Shown here: positions 8,150-16,783 of the stretch, one piece after another | Layout of the letters: every line of letters starts with the position of its first letter | How positions within the stretch are numbered: the first letter of the stretch is position 1 | NCBI GenBank assembly: GCA_965197635.1 | Contig: CBDANN010000008.1 | Span: forward strand, 1 to 64,000 | DNA: 64,000 bases | DNA from: Bin87 sp965197635 | GTDB taxonomy: Bacteria > Chloroflexota > Dehalococcoidia > Lucifugimonadales > UBA3495 | Reading direction: 5' to 3' | Translations under genes and position numbers: made by a program | The notes under the pieces: generated by a model | The model's input: the letters and a program-made list of their open reading frames with translations, nothing else | Told to the model about the DNA's origin: nothing | Databases searched by the model: none

Positions 8150-10033
8150 CTACTGCTGGCACTCGTCATCCATCCACACGGTGTCCATGCGGTCCAGGTT
8201 ATGCACCAAGGCGCCGTGTTTGCCTTCAATGCCGTGGACGCAGGTGCGCCAGGCGGCCAGCGTGCGGTTGTACCAGAACTCTACGGTCGGAGGGTTTTCG
8301 TCAAGGATCTGGGCGGCCTGCTGCACCAGGTCATAGCGCTTGTCGAAATCGGGTTCGGCATCGACTTGAGACATGATGGCGTCAAATTCGGGGTTGCAGT
8401 AGTTGGAGTAGTTTTCGCCGCCTTCGCAGTTGTAGAAAGTGTTCAGGTAGGCCGACGGGTCAATGAACGGGGCGGCGGTGGCTCCCAGGGTAATGTCAAA
8501 GTTGCGGTTGGCCATCTCCTCAAACCACACTGCCGAAGCCACCGGGCGGATGGTCGAATCGATACCCAGAATCCGCTTGAACTCCAGTTGCACGAACTGG
8601 GCTCCCGCGGTGTAGAAGGCGCTGGCCGGGTCGCGCTGCATCAGGTCAACGTTCTTGATGCCCTCGCTGTAGCCGGCCTCTTCCATCAGCCGCTTGGCCT
8701 CGGCTTCGGCGGCTTCCCGGTCGAACACCATCCGGGTGTCAATCTCCGCTCGCGGCAGTTGGAAAGCCTGGTCCTGGAAGGTCCACCCGGTGCCTCCGGT
8801 ATAGCCAAAGACATACTCGCTGAGCACGGCGTGGATGGCTACGCGGTCGATGGCCAGCCACATGGCCTTCCGCACTTTCGGGTCGTTCCAGGGTTCTTTG
8901 TCGGTGTTGAACCAGACCGCGCCGTAGGAATATGACGAGAAGGGCTGCGCCTCGTAACGGTCATCGTTCTTCAGTATTTCGTAGGCAGCAGGGTCGATGG
9001 TCTGGGAGAATTCGACGTTGCCGGCAATCAGAGCTGCGGAACGGGTGGAACTGTTGCCCAGCGGATAGGTCCATACCTCGTCGAGGTAGGGCAGCCCCTC
9101 GTTCCAGTAGTCGGGGAACCGCTCGTTCTTCCACACTTCGCCCTCCTGGTGTTCCAGGAACCGGAAGGCGCCGGTGCCGGGGGCTTCGGACCCGTGCAGT
9201 TTCAGGTCGTAGTGGTTGGCTTCCAGGAACGGCTTGGGGAACACGCCATGCCATTCCAGCGCAAAGGCGTTCAGGGCATAATCGAGCGGTGGCGCTTTGC
9301 CGAAGGTGAACTGGATCGTCAGCGGGTCGACCACTTGGATGGTCGGCTCGAAGGGAGTGTAGAGACCCTGGCGGGCGCTGATTACTCCGCCGGGCGGGTC
9401 GATGACCCTTGACCAGGACGCGGCCACATCATCGGCGTTCAATATGGTCCCGTCGTGGAACGGAACACCCTCCCGCAGCGGGAAGGTCCATACCGTGCCG
9501 TCGTCGGAAACTTCCCAACTGGTGGCCAGGTCGGGGATGATGGTTTTGCCGGCATCTATGGGGTTATAACGAAGCACGTTGTTGAGCAGCATCATCTGTT
9601 TGAATGAGTTGACGACGCTGGAAACCTGCATCAGGTCATAATGGGCCGGGTCGCCGTAACCGCCGCGCCGCAGGATGCCGCCCCATTGCGCGTCGGGATA
9701 GATTTCCTTGGTGATGGGATTGGCGACCACTTCCGAAGGCAGCGCCGCCGGCAGAGGAGTGGGAGTGGCCGCCGCCTGCTGCGGAGGACTGGTGGCGGTT
9801 GGCTCGGCGGCGGTTTGAGCCTGGCTTTGCGGTTGGGCCTGCGGTTGGGTTTGGGCTTGCGACTGCGCCTGCGGTTGGGCCGGGCTGGCGGCGGCGCTGT
9901 CGCCACTCCCGGCTGGGGCAGTCCCCGTTTCCTGGGGCGCTTCAGCCCCTCCGCAGGCGGATGTCGCCAGAAGCGCCAGCGCCAAAAGCGCGCCGGTCAA
10001 TGGCATCAGTAGAGATGATGGACGACGTAGCAT
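8150..10033 (-). CDS. ABC transporter substrate-binding lipoprotein (SBP_bac_5), paralogue
   Basis: This 627-residue lipoprotein is the upstream duplicate of the 5949-7829 gene. The signal peptide ends in LLATSACGG, with the lipidated Cys near residue 27. It is followed by a Gln/Pro/Ala repeat linker (alternating QAQ and QPQ units, about residues 45-80) and then the ligand-binding fold. The ATG at 10033 is supported by AGGAG eight to ten bases upstream. The linker is the least conserved part between the two paralogues, while the ligand domain is highly similar, so the ligands are probably related. In the ligand domain the cysteine context CEGGENYSNYCNPEF matches CGGGENHSNYCNPEF in the paralogue, suggesting a conserved disulfide. 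It is probably the first gene of the SBP-SBP-permease-permease cluster. Confidence 0.9.
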   Translation of the reverse strand: MLRRPSSLLMPLTGALLALALLATSACGGAEAPQETGTAPAGSGDSAAASPAQPQAQSQAQTQPQAQPQSQAQTAAEPTATSPPQQAAATPTPLPAALPSEVVANPITKEIYPDAQWGGILRRGGYGDPAHYDLMQVSSVVNSFKQMMLLNNVLRYNPIDAGKTIIPDLATSWEVSDDGTVWTFPLREGVPFHDGTILNADDVAASWSRVIDPPGGVISARQGLYTPFEPTIQVVDPLTIQFTFGKAPPLDYALNAFALEWHGVFPKPFLEANHYDLKLHGSEAPGTGAFRFLEHQEGEVWKNERFPDYWNEGLPYLDEVWTYPLGNSSTRSAALIAGNVEFSQTIDPAAYEILKNDDRYEAQPFSSYSYGAVWFNTDKEPWNDPKVRKAMWLAIDRVAIHAVLSEYVFGYTGGTGWTFQDQAFQLPRAEIDTRMVFDREAAEAEAKRLMEEAGYSEGIKNVDLMQRDPASAFYTAGAQFVQLEFKRILGIDSTIRPVASAVWFEEMANRNFDITLGATAAPFIDPSAYLNTFYNCEGGENYSNYCNPEFDAIMSQVDAEPDFDKRYDLVQQAAQILDENPPTVEFWYNRTLAAWRTCVHGIEGKHGALVHNLDRMDTVWMDDECQQ

Positions 10034-10461
10034 GGTGTTAAATCTCCTCTGCGGCGAGGCTGAACGTGTTGCACGGGCGATCTGACCGGCTTTGTATGCG
10101 ACGGTCGCAAGGCAGCATCTCCTCTGTCGTATCTACATTTGATTACGGATTATGATTAGTAATTTATATTATGAGTACGAATAAAGAGAAAATATCCGTA
10201 TTAATGCCCTGTTCCCGCCAAAGCACAGTGGCGCGATGTTAACGTTCAAAATTGGGTCTGCCAATATTTTATATTTAGTTTTCCAAGGGGTGCCGCTTTC
10301 TTGTTTCCCTACGGTGCCCAAGCCATTGAACCACTGTCGCCTGGGCGTTGCGTTCCCGGAGGTCGCAAAACAGGAACCGGCTGGCATGAAGACAGCCACC
10401 GCGGTCTTCCTTGTCGGAACAACAAACCCGAGGAAGGAAGACCGCAGTGGCCAGGGGCGGC
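10034..10461. other. Intergenic region with a strong hairpin
   Basis: No supported gene. The AT-rich stretch at 10130-10290 is likely the promoter region of the minus-strand lipoprotein gene. An inverted repeat at 10396-10412 and 10434-10450 (CCACCGCGGTCTTCC against GGAAGACCGCAGTGG, one mismatch) lies directly before the IS256-like remnant and may be part of that element's end. Confidence 0.5.
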
Positions 10462-10704
10462 ATGAACTTGTCGGAACTGCTACGCAAGCGCGGCATGGAC
10501 GGTGATGTTGGACTTCCTCCGAGAAGCCCGGCCGGTGCTGGTGGTGGGCATCTTCCCCAACCCGGAGGCGACCCGTCGCCCGGTGGGTGCAGTGCCGGCG
10601 GAGCAATACCAGGAATAGGCCGAAGGCCGCCGCTACGTCACCGTCGCCAACGACCTCGACACCGAGACCTTACCGGCAGCCAACATCCTGGAGGCCGCAC
10701 CCTA
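10462..10704 (+). pseudogene. IS256-family transposase N-terminal remnant
   Basis: The first residues, MNLSELLRKRGMDGDV, are the usual start of Chloroflexota IS256 (MULE-type) transposases. Shifting frame after that point gives DFLREARPVLVVGI, matching the family's DFLRE-x-VxVLVEGIM segment, and then a stop near 10617. The central and catalytic domains are missing, so this is a dead fragment. Placement in the IS256 family rests on the N-terminal match only; what follows after about 10620 is not recognisable. Confidence 0.5.
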
Positions 10705-10943
10705 AACCACCTCGATAAGGATGACGCCTCCTACACCACTTGCATGGTCAGCACGTGGCGAGTCGTGAGACGACCGGACGTCACCCGAGATTGAGCACGT
10801 ACCGATGACGCAGCCCAGCAATCAATCTTGAAATGATCGAGATAGATACGACGCGGCTTGGTCCAACCATTCTGGGTGCTGAACCGACAGTCGATGCTTG
10901 TCTTTGCGCCATCGCAGGCGCTTTGTGGTGGACCCCGTCGCCG

Positions 10944-11393
10944 TTAGATTCCCAGCGCTGCTGCTCCCGCTCTGGCGATGGCCTCGTCTACGACCGCCCC
11001 ATCGTGGGAAATGGCGACTCCGCCGTCGAACCCGCTGGGCAAGCCTCCGACGCCGATGGCGCCTACGACCGCCCCATCGTGGGAAATGGCGACTCCGCCC
11101 GGTATAGCTATCAACTGGGGATCCCCGAAGGACTCAAGCGACCGGCCCGAACTGCTGAGTTGCTCGGCGAAAGCAGCGGTATCCATGGAGCGGACTGCGG
11201 ATGTGTAGGCCTTGCGAATAGCGAAGGTGGGTCTCAGGCACCGGTCCATCCGGGCGTAGGCCAGCAGGTTTCCGGCATCGTCCACCACCGCCATATCGAC
11301 CTTGCGCCGGTTAGGGTCCCGGTTGAAATCGGCGATCATGGCCGTAATGGCGTTTTGGGCCTGTTCCAGGCTGAGCATTGGTTTGTTGTACAT
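10944..11393 (-). CDS. GlcG/HbpS-family (DUF336) heme-binding-type protein
   Basis: This 149-residue protein starts at the ATG at 11391-11393, which has GGAGGT nine bases upstream; longer frames upstream lack a site. It begins MYNKPMLSLEQAQNAITAMI and contains the family hallmarks VAVVDDAGNLLAYARMD and the C-terminal ISHDGAVVGAIGV / DEAIARAGAAAL region. GlcG/HbpS proteins are small soluble proteins, some of which bind heme or act near glycolate or diol enzymes. The C-terminal GGVAISHDGAVV segment occurs twice because of an in-frame 75-bp tandem duplication in the DNA, which inserts about 25 residues into the usually single terminal motif and may affect folding. It is divergently transcribed from the plus-strand gene at 11632. 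Confidence 0.8.
   Translation of the reverse strand: MYNKPMLSLEQAQNAITAMIADFNRDPNRRKVDMAVVDDAGNLLAYARMDRCLRPTFAIRKAYTSAVRSMDTAAFAEQLSSSGRSLESFGDPQLIAIPGGVAISHDGAVVGAIGVGGLPSGFDGGVAISHDGAVVDEAIARAGAAALGI
10988..11099. repeat. 37-bp in-frame direct repeat within the HbpS-like gene
   Basis: The 37 bases at 10988-11024 recur exactly at 11063-11099, a 75-bp period (25 codons), duplicating the peptide GGVAISHDGAVV. Confidence 0.95.
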
Positions 11394-11631
11394 ATCGTCA
11401 ACCTCCGTGAAGCTGTCGTTGGGAACCGGCGCGGCGCAATTTCCACCAGGTTGCTGTCCTTTCAGTCGCTGGGCTTGGAGTGCGCCTATCTGTTCCCTGG
11501 CGCGTCCGTTGTTGCATGTTCCTGTTCTAATTCGGTGGCGCTCTCGCAGAGGATACTGGATACCAGTCCGGTGGTAAACTTGGCCTGACGGCGCACCCTG
11601 ATCCCCAGCCGGGCGCCAGGAGACGTTTCGA

Positions 11632-12558
11632 ATGCGCATCGCAGTACCCGACCTGGTGTCCAACTCCTATTTTCCGGCGGTTGCCGCCGTAGAGCTCGGG
11701 TTCTTCCAGGCTCGGGGAATAGATGTGGATTTGGAGATGCTCTTCCCGGTGGGCCGGGCCATGGCGGCGTTGCGGGACCGCCGAGTCGACTTCGTGGCCG
11801 GTCCCGCCCACGCCACTCTGTCGGCCTTCCCCGGCTGGCAGGGCGCCAAGTTGCTGGCTGCTCTGTCCCAGCATACCTTCTGGTTGCTGGTGTTGCGTTC
11901 CGACCTGGGGGTTCGCCCTGGGGACGTTGCAGCGGTCAAAGGTTTGCGTATCGGAGCGGCCCCCGGGCCTGACGCCGCGCTGCGTCGGTTGCTGGCCGAA
12001 GCGAGCGTGGACCCGGCGCGGGACGGCGTGGCGCTGGCTCCGGTACCCGGCAGCGACACGCCCGGCGTGTCCTTCGGCGTCCATGCCGCCCAAGCTCTGG
12101 AGGAGGGGATAATCGATGGATTTTGGGCCAACGCGATGGGTGCCGAAATGGCGGTGCGGAGCGGGATAGGAAACGTCGTGCTTGACCCGCGGCGAGGCCT
12201 CGGTCCGCTGGCGGCGAGGGACTTCACTTTCCCCGCACTGGTCGCCTCTGACCGGCTGATTGAAGACTCTCCTGGCGCAGCAGAGGCAGCGGTGCGGGCG
12301 GTAGTGGAAGCGCAAAGGGCGCTGGGGGCCGATCCGTCCCTGGCTGCCGGGGTCGGCCAGCGGCTGTTCCCGCCCGATGAGGCCGTATTGATCGAGGACC
12401 TGGTCCGGCGCGACGCTCCCTATTACTCCGCCGGAATCTCTCCGGATTCAGTAGCCAACCTCAACGAATTCTCCCGCAATATCGGCCTGCTCTCCGGCCA
12501 CGTAGCCTATGATCAGGTGGTGGCCAGCCGATTCGCCCATCTTTGGTCGGAACAGTAG
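11632..12558 (+). CDS. NMT1/SsuA-like periplasmic-type substrate-binding protein
   Basis: The 308-residue protein matches the NMT1/THI5/SsuA binding-protein fold: it starts MRIAVPDLVSNSYFPAVAAVELGFFQ, has VDFVAGPAHATLSAF, and a central GLRIGAAPGPDAALRRLLAEA segment. Unlike transport lipoproteins it has no signal peptide or lipobox, so it is either cytoplasmic, perhaps an enzyme or sensor derived from the fold, or missing its leader. The stop is nine bases before the next ATG, so it is probably co-transcribed with the LLM oxidoreductase; such pairs often act on sulfonate- or pyrimidine-like compounds (inference). Its ATG is the first in frame. Confidence 0.8.
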   Translation: MRIAVPDLVSNSYFPAVAAVELGFFQARGIDVDLEMLFPVGRAMAALRDRRVDFVAGPAHATLSAFPGWQGAKLLAALSQHTFWLLVLRSDLGVRPGDVAAVKGLRIGAAPGPDAALRRLLAEASVDPARDGVALAPVPGSDTPGVSFGVHAAQALEEGIIDGFWANAMGAEMAVRSGIGNVVLDPRRGLGPLAARDFTFPALVASDRLIEDSPGAAEAAVRAVVEAQRALGADPSLAAGVGQRLFPPDEAVLIEDLVRRDAPYYSAGISPDSVANLNEFSRNIGLLSGHVAYDQVVASRFAHLWSEQ

Positions 12559-12567
12559 GAGTGTTCG

Positions 12568-13560
12568 ATGAAAGTGGATATCAGGGTGCCCGTCGGGCTG
12601 CCGGTGCCAGAGACCGCCGATTTCATCGCGGAATGTGAAAACGCCGGATTTTCCGGTGTTGGAGTCCACGACCACCAGCACAGTGGGCGGGACGTTTTTC
12701 TTGCCTTGGCATTGGCTGCCGAGCGGACCTCCGGGCTCACTCTGTACCCTGCGACCAGCAACCCGGTCACGCGGCATTCGATGGTATTGGCCGCGCTGGC
12801 CCACTCGCTGGAGGAGGTCGCACCGGAGCGGGTACGCCTGACCGTGGGCCCCGGCTACCTCTCCGTCGGCAATATTGGCCGGCCCCGGGCTACGGTGGAG
12901 GCCATGCGCCGGGCCGTCATGACCATTCGCCGCCTGCTGCGGGGTGAGCGGGTGGAATTCAACGGAGTCGAAACTCGGCTGCGTAATTGGAGCGACCCGC
13001 CGACACCGGTATTCATGACCGCCGCCGGTCCACGGATGGTGGAGTTGGCTGGGGAAGTTGCCGACGGCGCGCTGTTGCTGGTCAGCCTTCACCCCAAAGC
13101 GGTGGAAGCGGCACGCCGCCGACTGGAAATCGGAGCGGCGCGGGCCGGACGGAACCTCGACGGTTTCCAGACGATCTTCATCACTCCAACGACGGTGTCG
13201 AATGATGGCCCGGCAGCCCGCCGTTTTCCCCAACAGTGGTTCCGTCCCGGCCAGCCTTACCTGAAATACCCCAGCGATTCCAACCTCTTCTGGTTGCGCG
13301 CGGCCGGCATCGCCCTGGCCGACGATTTCATCCCCGAAAGCATCGGCGATGCCGAGGCGGCCGAAATATGCGACGCCTTCGGCTTGTTCGGCACACCTGG
13401 GGAGTGCTTGGCCAGACTGGAGCGGGCCAGAGACGAAGCGGGTATCGACCACGTCTTCATCTTTCCCACCCACACCCAGGAGGGAGGTTACGATATGCCG
13501 CGGGCTGAGTTGGACGCTTTCCAACAAACGATAATCCCGGGTGTGCGGGCCCTTTCGTAA
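12568..13560 (+). CDS. LLM-class flavin/F420-dependent oxidoreductase
   Basis: The 330-residue protein is a luciferase-like TIM-barrel oxidoreductase. Recognisable pieces are PETADFIAECENAGFSGVGV at the N-terminus, a LTLYPATSNPVTRHSMVLA region and the loop RVRLTVGPGYLSVGNIG. The family uses reduced FMN or F420 for oxygenation or hydride transfer; the cofactor cannot be assigned here. It follows the binding-protein-like gene by nine bases in the same direction, which suggests translational linkage and a shared substrate. The GGAGTG before the ATG is an acceptable ribosome site. The length is typical for the family. Confidence 0.85.
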   Translation: MKVDIRVPVGLPVPETADFIAECENAGFSGVGVHDHQHSGRDVFLALALAAERTSGLTLYPATSNPVTRHSMVLAALAHSLEEVAPERVRLTVGPGYLSVGNIGRPRATVEAMRRAVMTIRRLLRGERVEFNGVETRLRNWSDPPTPVFMTAAGPRMVELAGEVADGALLLVSLHPKAVEAARRRLEIGAARAGRNLDGFQTIFITPTTVSNDGPAARRFPQQWFRPGQPYLKYPSDSNLFWLRAAGIALADDFIPESIGDAEAAEICDAFGLFGTPGECLARLERARDEAGIDHVFIFPTHTQEGGYDMPRAELDAFQQTIIPGVRALS

Positions 13561-13769
13561 AGGACTCTCCAAGGCCTTTTGGCTAGCTGACGTTTTGGGA
13601 GAGCAACAGCAACACGAAGCTTGGGCATTCTTGGAGCGCGAGTCTCGGATCGATTCCATGACGACGTTGGCGAGCTAACAGGACTGAGTTATTCGCAAAA
13701 CCGGGCCGGCGTCAACCCGAGTTTGGTGCGACGAACTAGTCAGGGCGAGGGTCGCCCGCAAGTCGTCGG

Positions 13770-13870
13770 AACCGATTGTTACGGGCGGCGCTCGAGGTCG
13801 TCTACGTGGATTTGGATCGGCGCTCGATCGTTGGCCTTTTGCCCAAATCAGACTGCTGCTCGTCGATGCT
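13770..13870 (+). pseudogene. Possible serine-recombinase C-terminal remnant
   Basis: The peptide LRAALEVVYVDLDRRSIVGL resembles the segment found near the C-terminus of large serine recombinases (AVYVD...VVGI-x-PKPAF). Flanking frames are broken. A recombinase N-terminus lies 1.4 kb further on at 15193, so these may be scraps of related elements. Low certainty. Confidence 0.3.
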
Positions 13871-14010
13871 GACGATGGCGGACCGCGACAATGCGGCCGG
13901 CTGTGACCGGCAATTTAGCTGGGAATGGTGGAGACGTGGGAGGGCGCTCTGCTGCCTTTGCCACGGGCGCAATACAGGTCAAATTCAAAGCCCCGCTCCA
14001 CTCGCCGGCA

Positions 14011-14187
14011 ATGAGTGGTAAAGAAATCAGGAAAGTCCGCCGAGCCGTTGGTTCGAGCCAAACCCAACTGGCGAGTAATTTGGGTGTCGACGAGCGAACT
14101 TTGAGGCGGTGGGAATGTGGGGCGACGCTGCCCAATCGCAAAAACCGGGAGGCGTTCGACGATTGGTCAACGGATGGACGGTCGTGA
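14011..14187 (+). CDS. Small XRE-like helix-turn-helix protein
   Basis: This 58-residue protein consists almost entirely of a Cro/XRE-type helix-turn-helix: EIRKVRRAVGSSQTQLASNL followed by DERTLRRWECGATLP. It is the kind of single-domain DNA-binding protein often found with mobile elements. It has no clear ribosome-binding site, and the C-terminal end FDDWSTDGRS looks frayed, so it may be truncated. No partner toxin or peptidase could be recognised with confidence next to it. Confidence 0.55.
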   Translation: MSGKEIRKVRRAVGSSQTQLASNLGVDERTLRRWECGATLPNRKNREAFDDWSTDGRS

Positions 14188-15047
14188 GATCGGCATGTGT
14201 TATTCATGGCTGAACGGATCTTGGAGATGCGTTCCAGGTGGCGGCCTCGGGCCGTCAGAGCATGTGGCAATTGACATAGCTCAGCAATAAACAAAGTCAA
14301 CGGCCAAGGTTGCCAGCACCTCTGAATGCATCAACCACTGGCGTACACCACGGTGCCAATTGGATCCGGGTCGTAATTTGGATCAAGAATGGCTGGGCAG
14401 TGGCGAAACATTTCGTGGGCTATTTGCCGAGCACCACGACAGCAACGGTCTATATCGGACTGATCCGGCTTCGATGACGTTTTATTCGACCGAATTCGGA
14501 GTCCACAAGGAGCTATCACACAGTGGATGGCCCTGTATTCCGAACTCGACGGGCTTAGGTTGGATGCCCCGTTGACTATGGCCCGCCAAGGTACTCGCTC
14601 GCGAGGATTGTAGACGGAGTATGCACCCGCCCGTTGGTACCCACGCCCGGGCGCATCGCTGTAGAGACCTGCCCCCAGATCAGCTTCCCGGTCGAGGGCG
14701 GCGTATCGTGTTTCTGTCGGCGTAATGTTGCCGGGTCCGAATAAACAGGCCGTCCGATGCTCCAAAACCAGGATGTGTGGGGCATCCAGGCTATGTTGCA
14801 CCGGTTTCGGCCTCGGCAAGTAGACGGTCGGTCAGCATCGGTGTCCCCGACGTCGCCGATGGTGAGGTCTCCTGGGGACGCAACGGAATGAGCAACGCCG
14901 TCCAGGCTGGCCCGGGTTATTAACCAATCATACGGATATGCCGGCATTGCCATCGCGAAAACCTGATGTGGCAATGCTCTGGCAATGAGCCTTACACATC
15001 ATCGGCTAATCAAGGTACGCCTCGAATTGGCGCGATCGTCGAACACG
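14188..15047. other. Region without a supportable gene
   Basis: No frame gives a recognisable protein. A minus-strand stretch around 14330-14400 reads ARQIAHEMFRH, superficially like an HExxH metallopeptidase core, but the surrounding frame is not coherent. The region looks like decayed sequence between recombinase remnants. Confidence 0.4.
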
Positions 15048-15224
15048 ATGGATACCAAAGAAACATCATCGGACTTTCCGCCGGAAGTGAGGATATTCCT
15101 CGCCGAACCTGGCGAGGCGGTGAAGGAGTACTTGGAGAAGCAGCACCGTGGTGGAGTAGGTGTTGACCGAGGCGAGCCGGATGGAGATAGAGATGAGAGC
15201 AGTGGGATACTCCCGGGTGAGTGA
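15048..15224 (+). CDS. Small hypothetical protein overlapping recombinase start
   Basis: This 58-residue protein begins MDTKETSSDFPPEVRIFLAE and is acidic and probably soluble. Its 3' end overlaps the start of the serine recombinase fragment by 32 bases in another frame, an arrangement often seen with recombinase accessory genes. No domain is recognised. It may be a relic. Confidence 0.4.
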   Translation: MDTKETSSDFPPEVRIFLAEPGEAVKEYLEKQHRGGVGVDRGEPDGDRDESSGILPGE

Positions 15225-15291
15225 TGAGGACCAGGTGGAGGGTTTCTTCCTGGACGCCCAGCATCGGGCTTTCCATGACTTCTGCGCCTAG
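15193..15291 (+). pseudogene. Serine recombinase N-terminus cut by IS701 insertion
   Basis: The 32 codons read MRAVGYSRVSDEDQVEGFFL and continue DAQHRAFHDFCA, the resolvase/invertase N-terminus, with the catalytic serine in YSRVS. The frame stops at TAG inside the CTAG target of the adjacent IS701 element (15288-15291), so the insertion destroyed the gene. The downstream part of the recombinase is not found on the other side of the IS pair. Confidence 0.8.
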
Positions 15292-16780
15292 TATTACAGC
15301 CGCAGATGATTGGAAAGGCTGTGTAGTCGTCGCCGGTGATGGGATTGCCAGGCCCGGGCCTGATGCCGCCGTCTCCACCGCGACCACCGTACCGTAAATT
15401 CATCGCTCTGGGAGCGTTGCCACAACAAGCGGCATCACAGCCGTCGCACCTCGGGCACCGTCATGGGGATCAATTCGGCCATAATCACCGCCCCCTTTTT
15501 ACGTCGCCAGCGGCGGCGTAGCACTTGGTTACCGCCAAGAAGGCCTGGACCAGCAGCGCCAGAGCCTGCCCCGTGCTACGACACGGGGGGTGCCGTGGCG
15601 GTACCACCCAGTCCAGCGGCGCACCTCGTACTGGTCCGAGCCCACCTCCTGCTTCGCCTCCTTGAAGGCATCCCGATTTTAGACCAATCGCGATCCACCG
15701 AGTGCCCGCCACGCGCACCAGTTCCGCCAGGGGCGCGTCCGCCGGACTGAAGCCGGCGTAGTAGGCCAGTTCAGCGGGGTCGGCGATGCCCGAGCCCTTG
15801 ACCAAGCACGCACCAGCAGCCAATGCTGGTGGTTTGGCTCAGACCAGGGCCGGATGGAAACCCGGGCCCAATCATAAAGACGTGGCCCCTTGCTGCCATC
15901 CTCGGCGCTAAGCCGCTGCCAGGCCTCCTCCGGTATTCCCTGGGCCAACCGCCGCACCGCCACCGGCGCCGAGCCATGCTCCGTGTCAACCCACCGCGGC
16001 TCATTATTCTTCACCGCCAGCACACGGGGTATGCCCTGCTCCTCCAGCCACCGCCGCAACCGAGCACGATTTTTGACCAATCACATTGCCGTACACCGTA
16101 TCTCCAGCCACCCAGCCAAAGGGCACGCCCGCCGCCACCGCCCGGGCAATCATCACCTGGGCCAGTTGCCCCTTGGTGCGAAAGACCACCTCCCCTGGCA
16201 CTCCGGCTTCCCGCCGCCACTCCCAGTCCCCCGCCCACCCTTGGGGCAAGTACAACTCCCGATCCAAAAAGGTCCGGCCGCACTTGCTGCCGTAGGCCAG
16301 AAACACCCCAATCTGGCAGTTCTCCACCTGCCCCGCCGTGCCGCTGTACTGTCGCTGCACCCCCACCGACTTCTGCCCCTGCTTCAGAAACCCCGTCTCG
16401 TCCACTACCAGCACCGCCTCTGGGTCTCCCAGATGCTCCACCACGTACTCCCGCAGGTCGTCCCGTACTCCAGCGGCGTCCCAACGATACGTCGCCAGCA
16501 AACGCTGCACCCCGTCGGGCGTGGCGTCGCCAACATATTCGGCCAGTTGCCACCCATTCTTGCGTTCCACCGACCCCAGCAGCCCCTTCAGGTAAGCCAA
16601 AGCCCTTTGCCGAGGCTCACGGCGACCAAAGCGGCCCGCAATACGCCGGTGCAACGCCTGGAGACCCTCCGCCCAATCCAGCACATCTTCCTGCTCCGGT
16701 ACGATTTGGCCCATATCCAACCCCTCCCCTCGCGTCAACGGTCATAGACTCAACCTACCACATCATCTGTGGCTGTAATA
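15292..16780 (-). mobile_element. IS701-family element, copy A
   Basis: The ends TATTACAGCCGCAGATGAT and, inverted, TATTACAGCCACAGATGAT flank a minus-strand transposase. The flanks are CTAG and CTAA, consistent with the YTAR target preference of IS701. Its left half is an inverted copy of the adjacent element B. Confidence 0.85.
15485..16738 (-). pseudogene. IS701-family transposase of copy A (multiple frameshifts)
   Basis: The N-terminal 225 residues are intact: RRIAGRFGRREPRQRALAYL, then the catalytic VVDETGFLKQGQKSVGVQRQ (first Asp) and VAGDTVYGN (second Asp). Directly after GDTVYGN the frame is broken by a short insert (16067-16083). Further inserts lie at 15790-15807, 15674-15690 (next to the third catalytic region TRWI...FKEAK) and 15564-15588. 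Compared with the intact copy at 26366 the protein would be about 400 residues. It cannot be functional as read. Confidence 0.85.
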
Positions 16781-16783
16781 CTA

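Noticed and set aside
14158..14176. CGATTGGTCAA inside the small HTH gene as another type i insert
   Set aside because: Only the first 11 bases match; the rest diverges and there is no empty allele for comparison.
14331..14400. HEMFRH as an ImmA/IrrE-type metallopeptidase next to the HTH gene
   Set aside because: The motif is not HExxH and the rest of the frame is incoherent.
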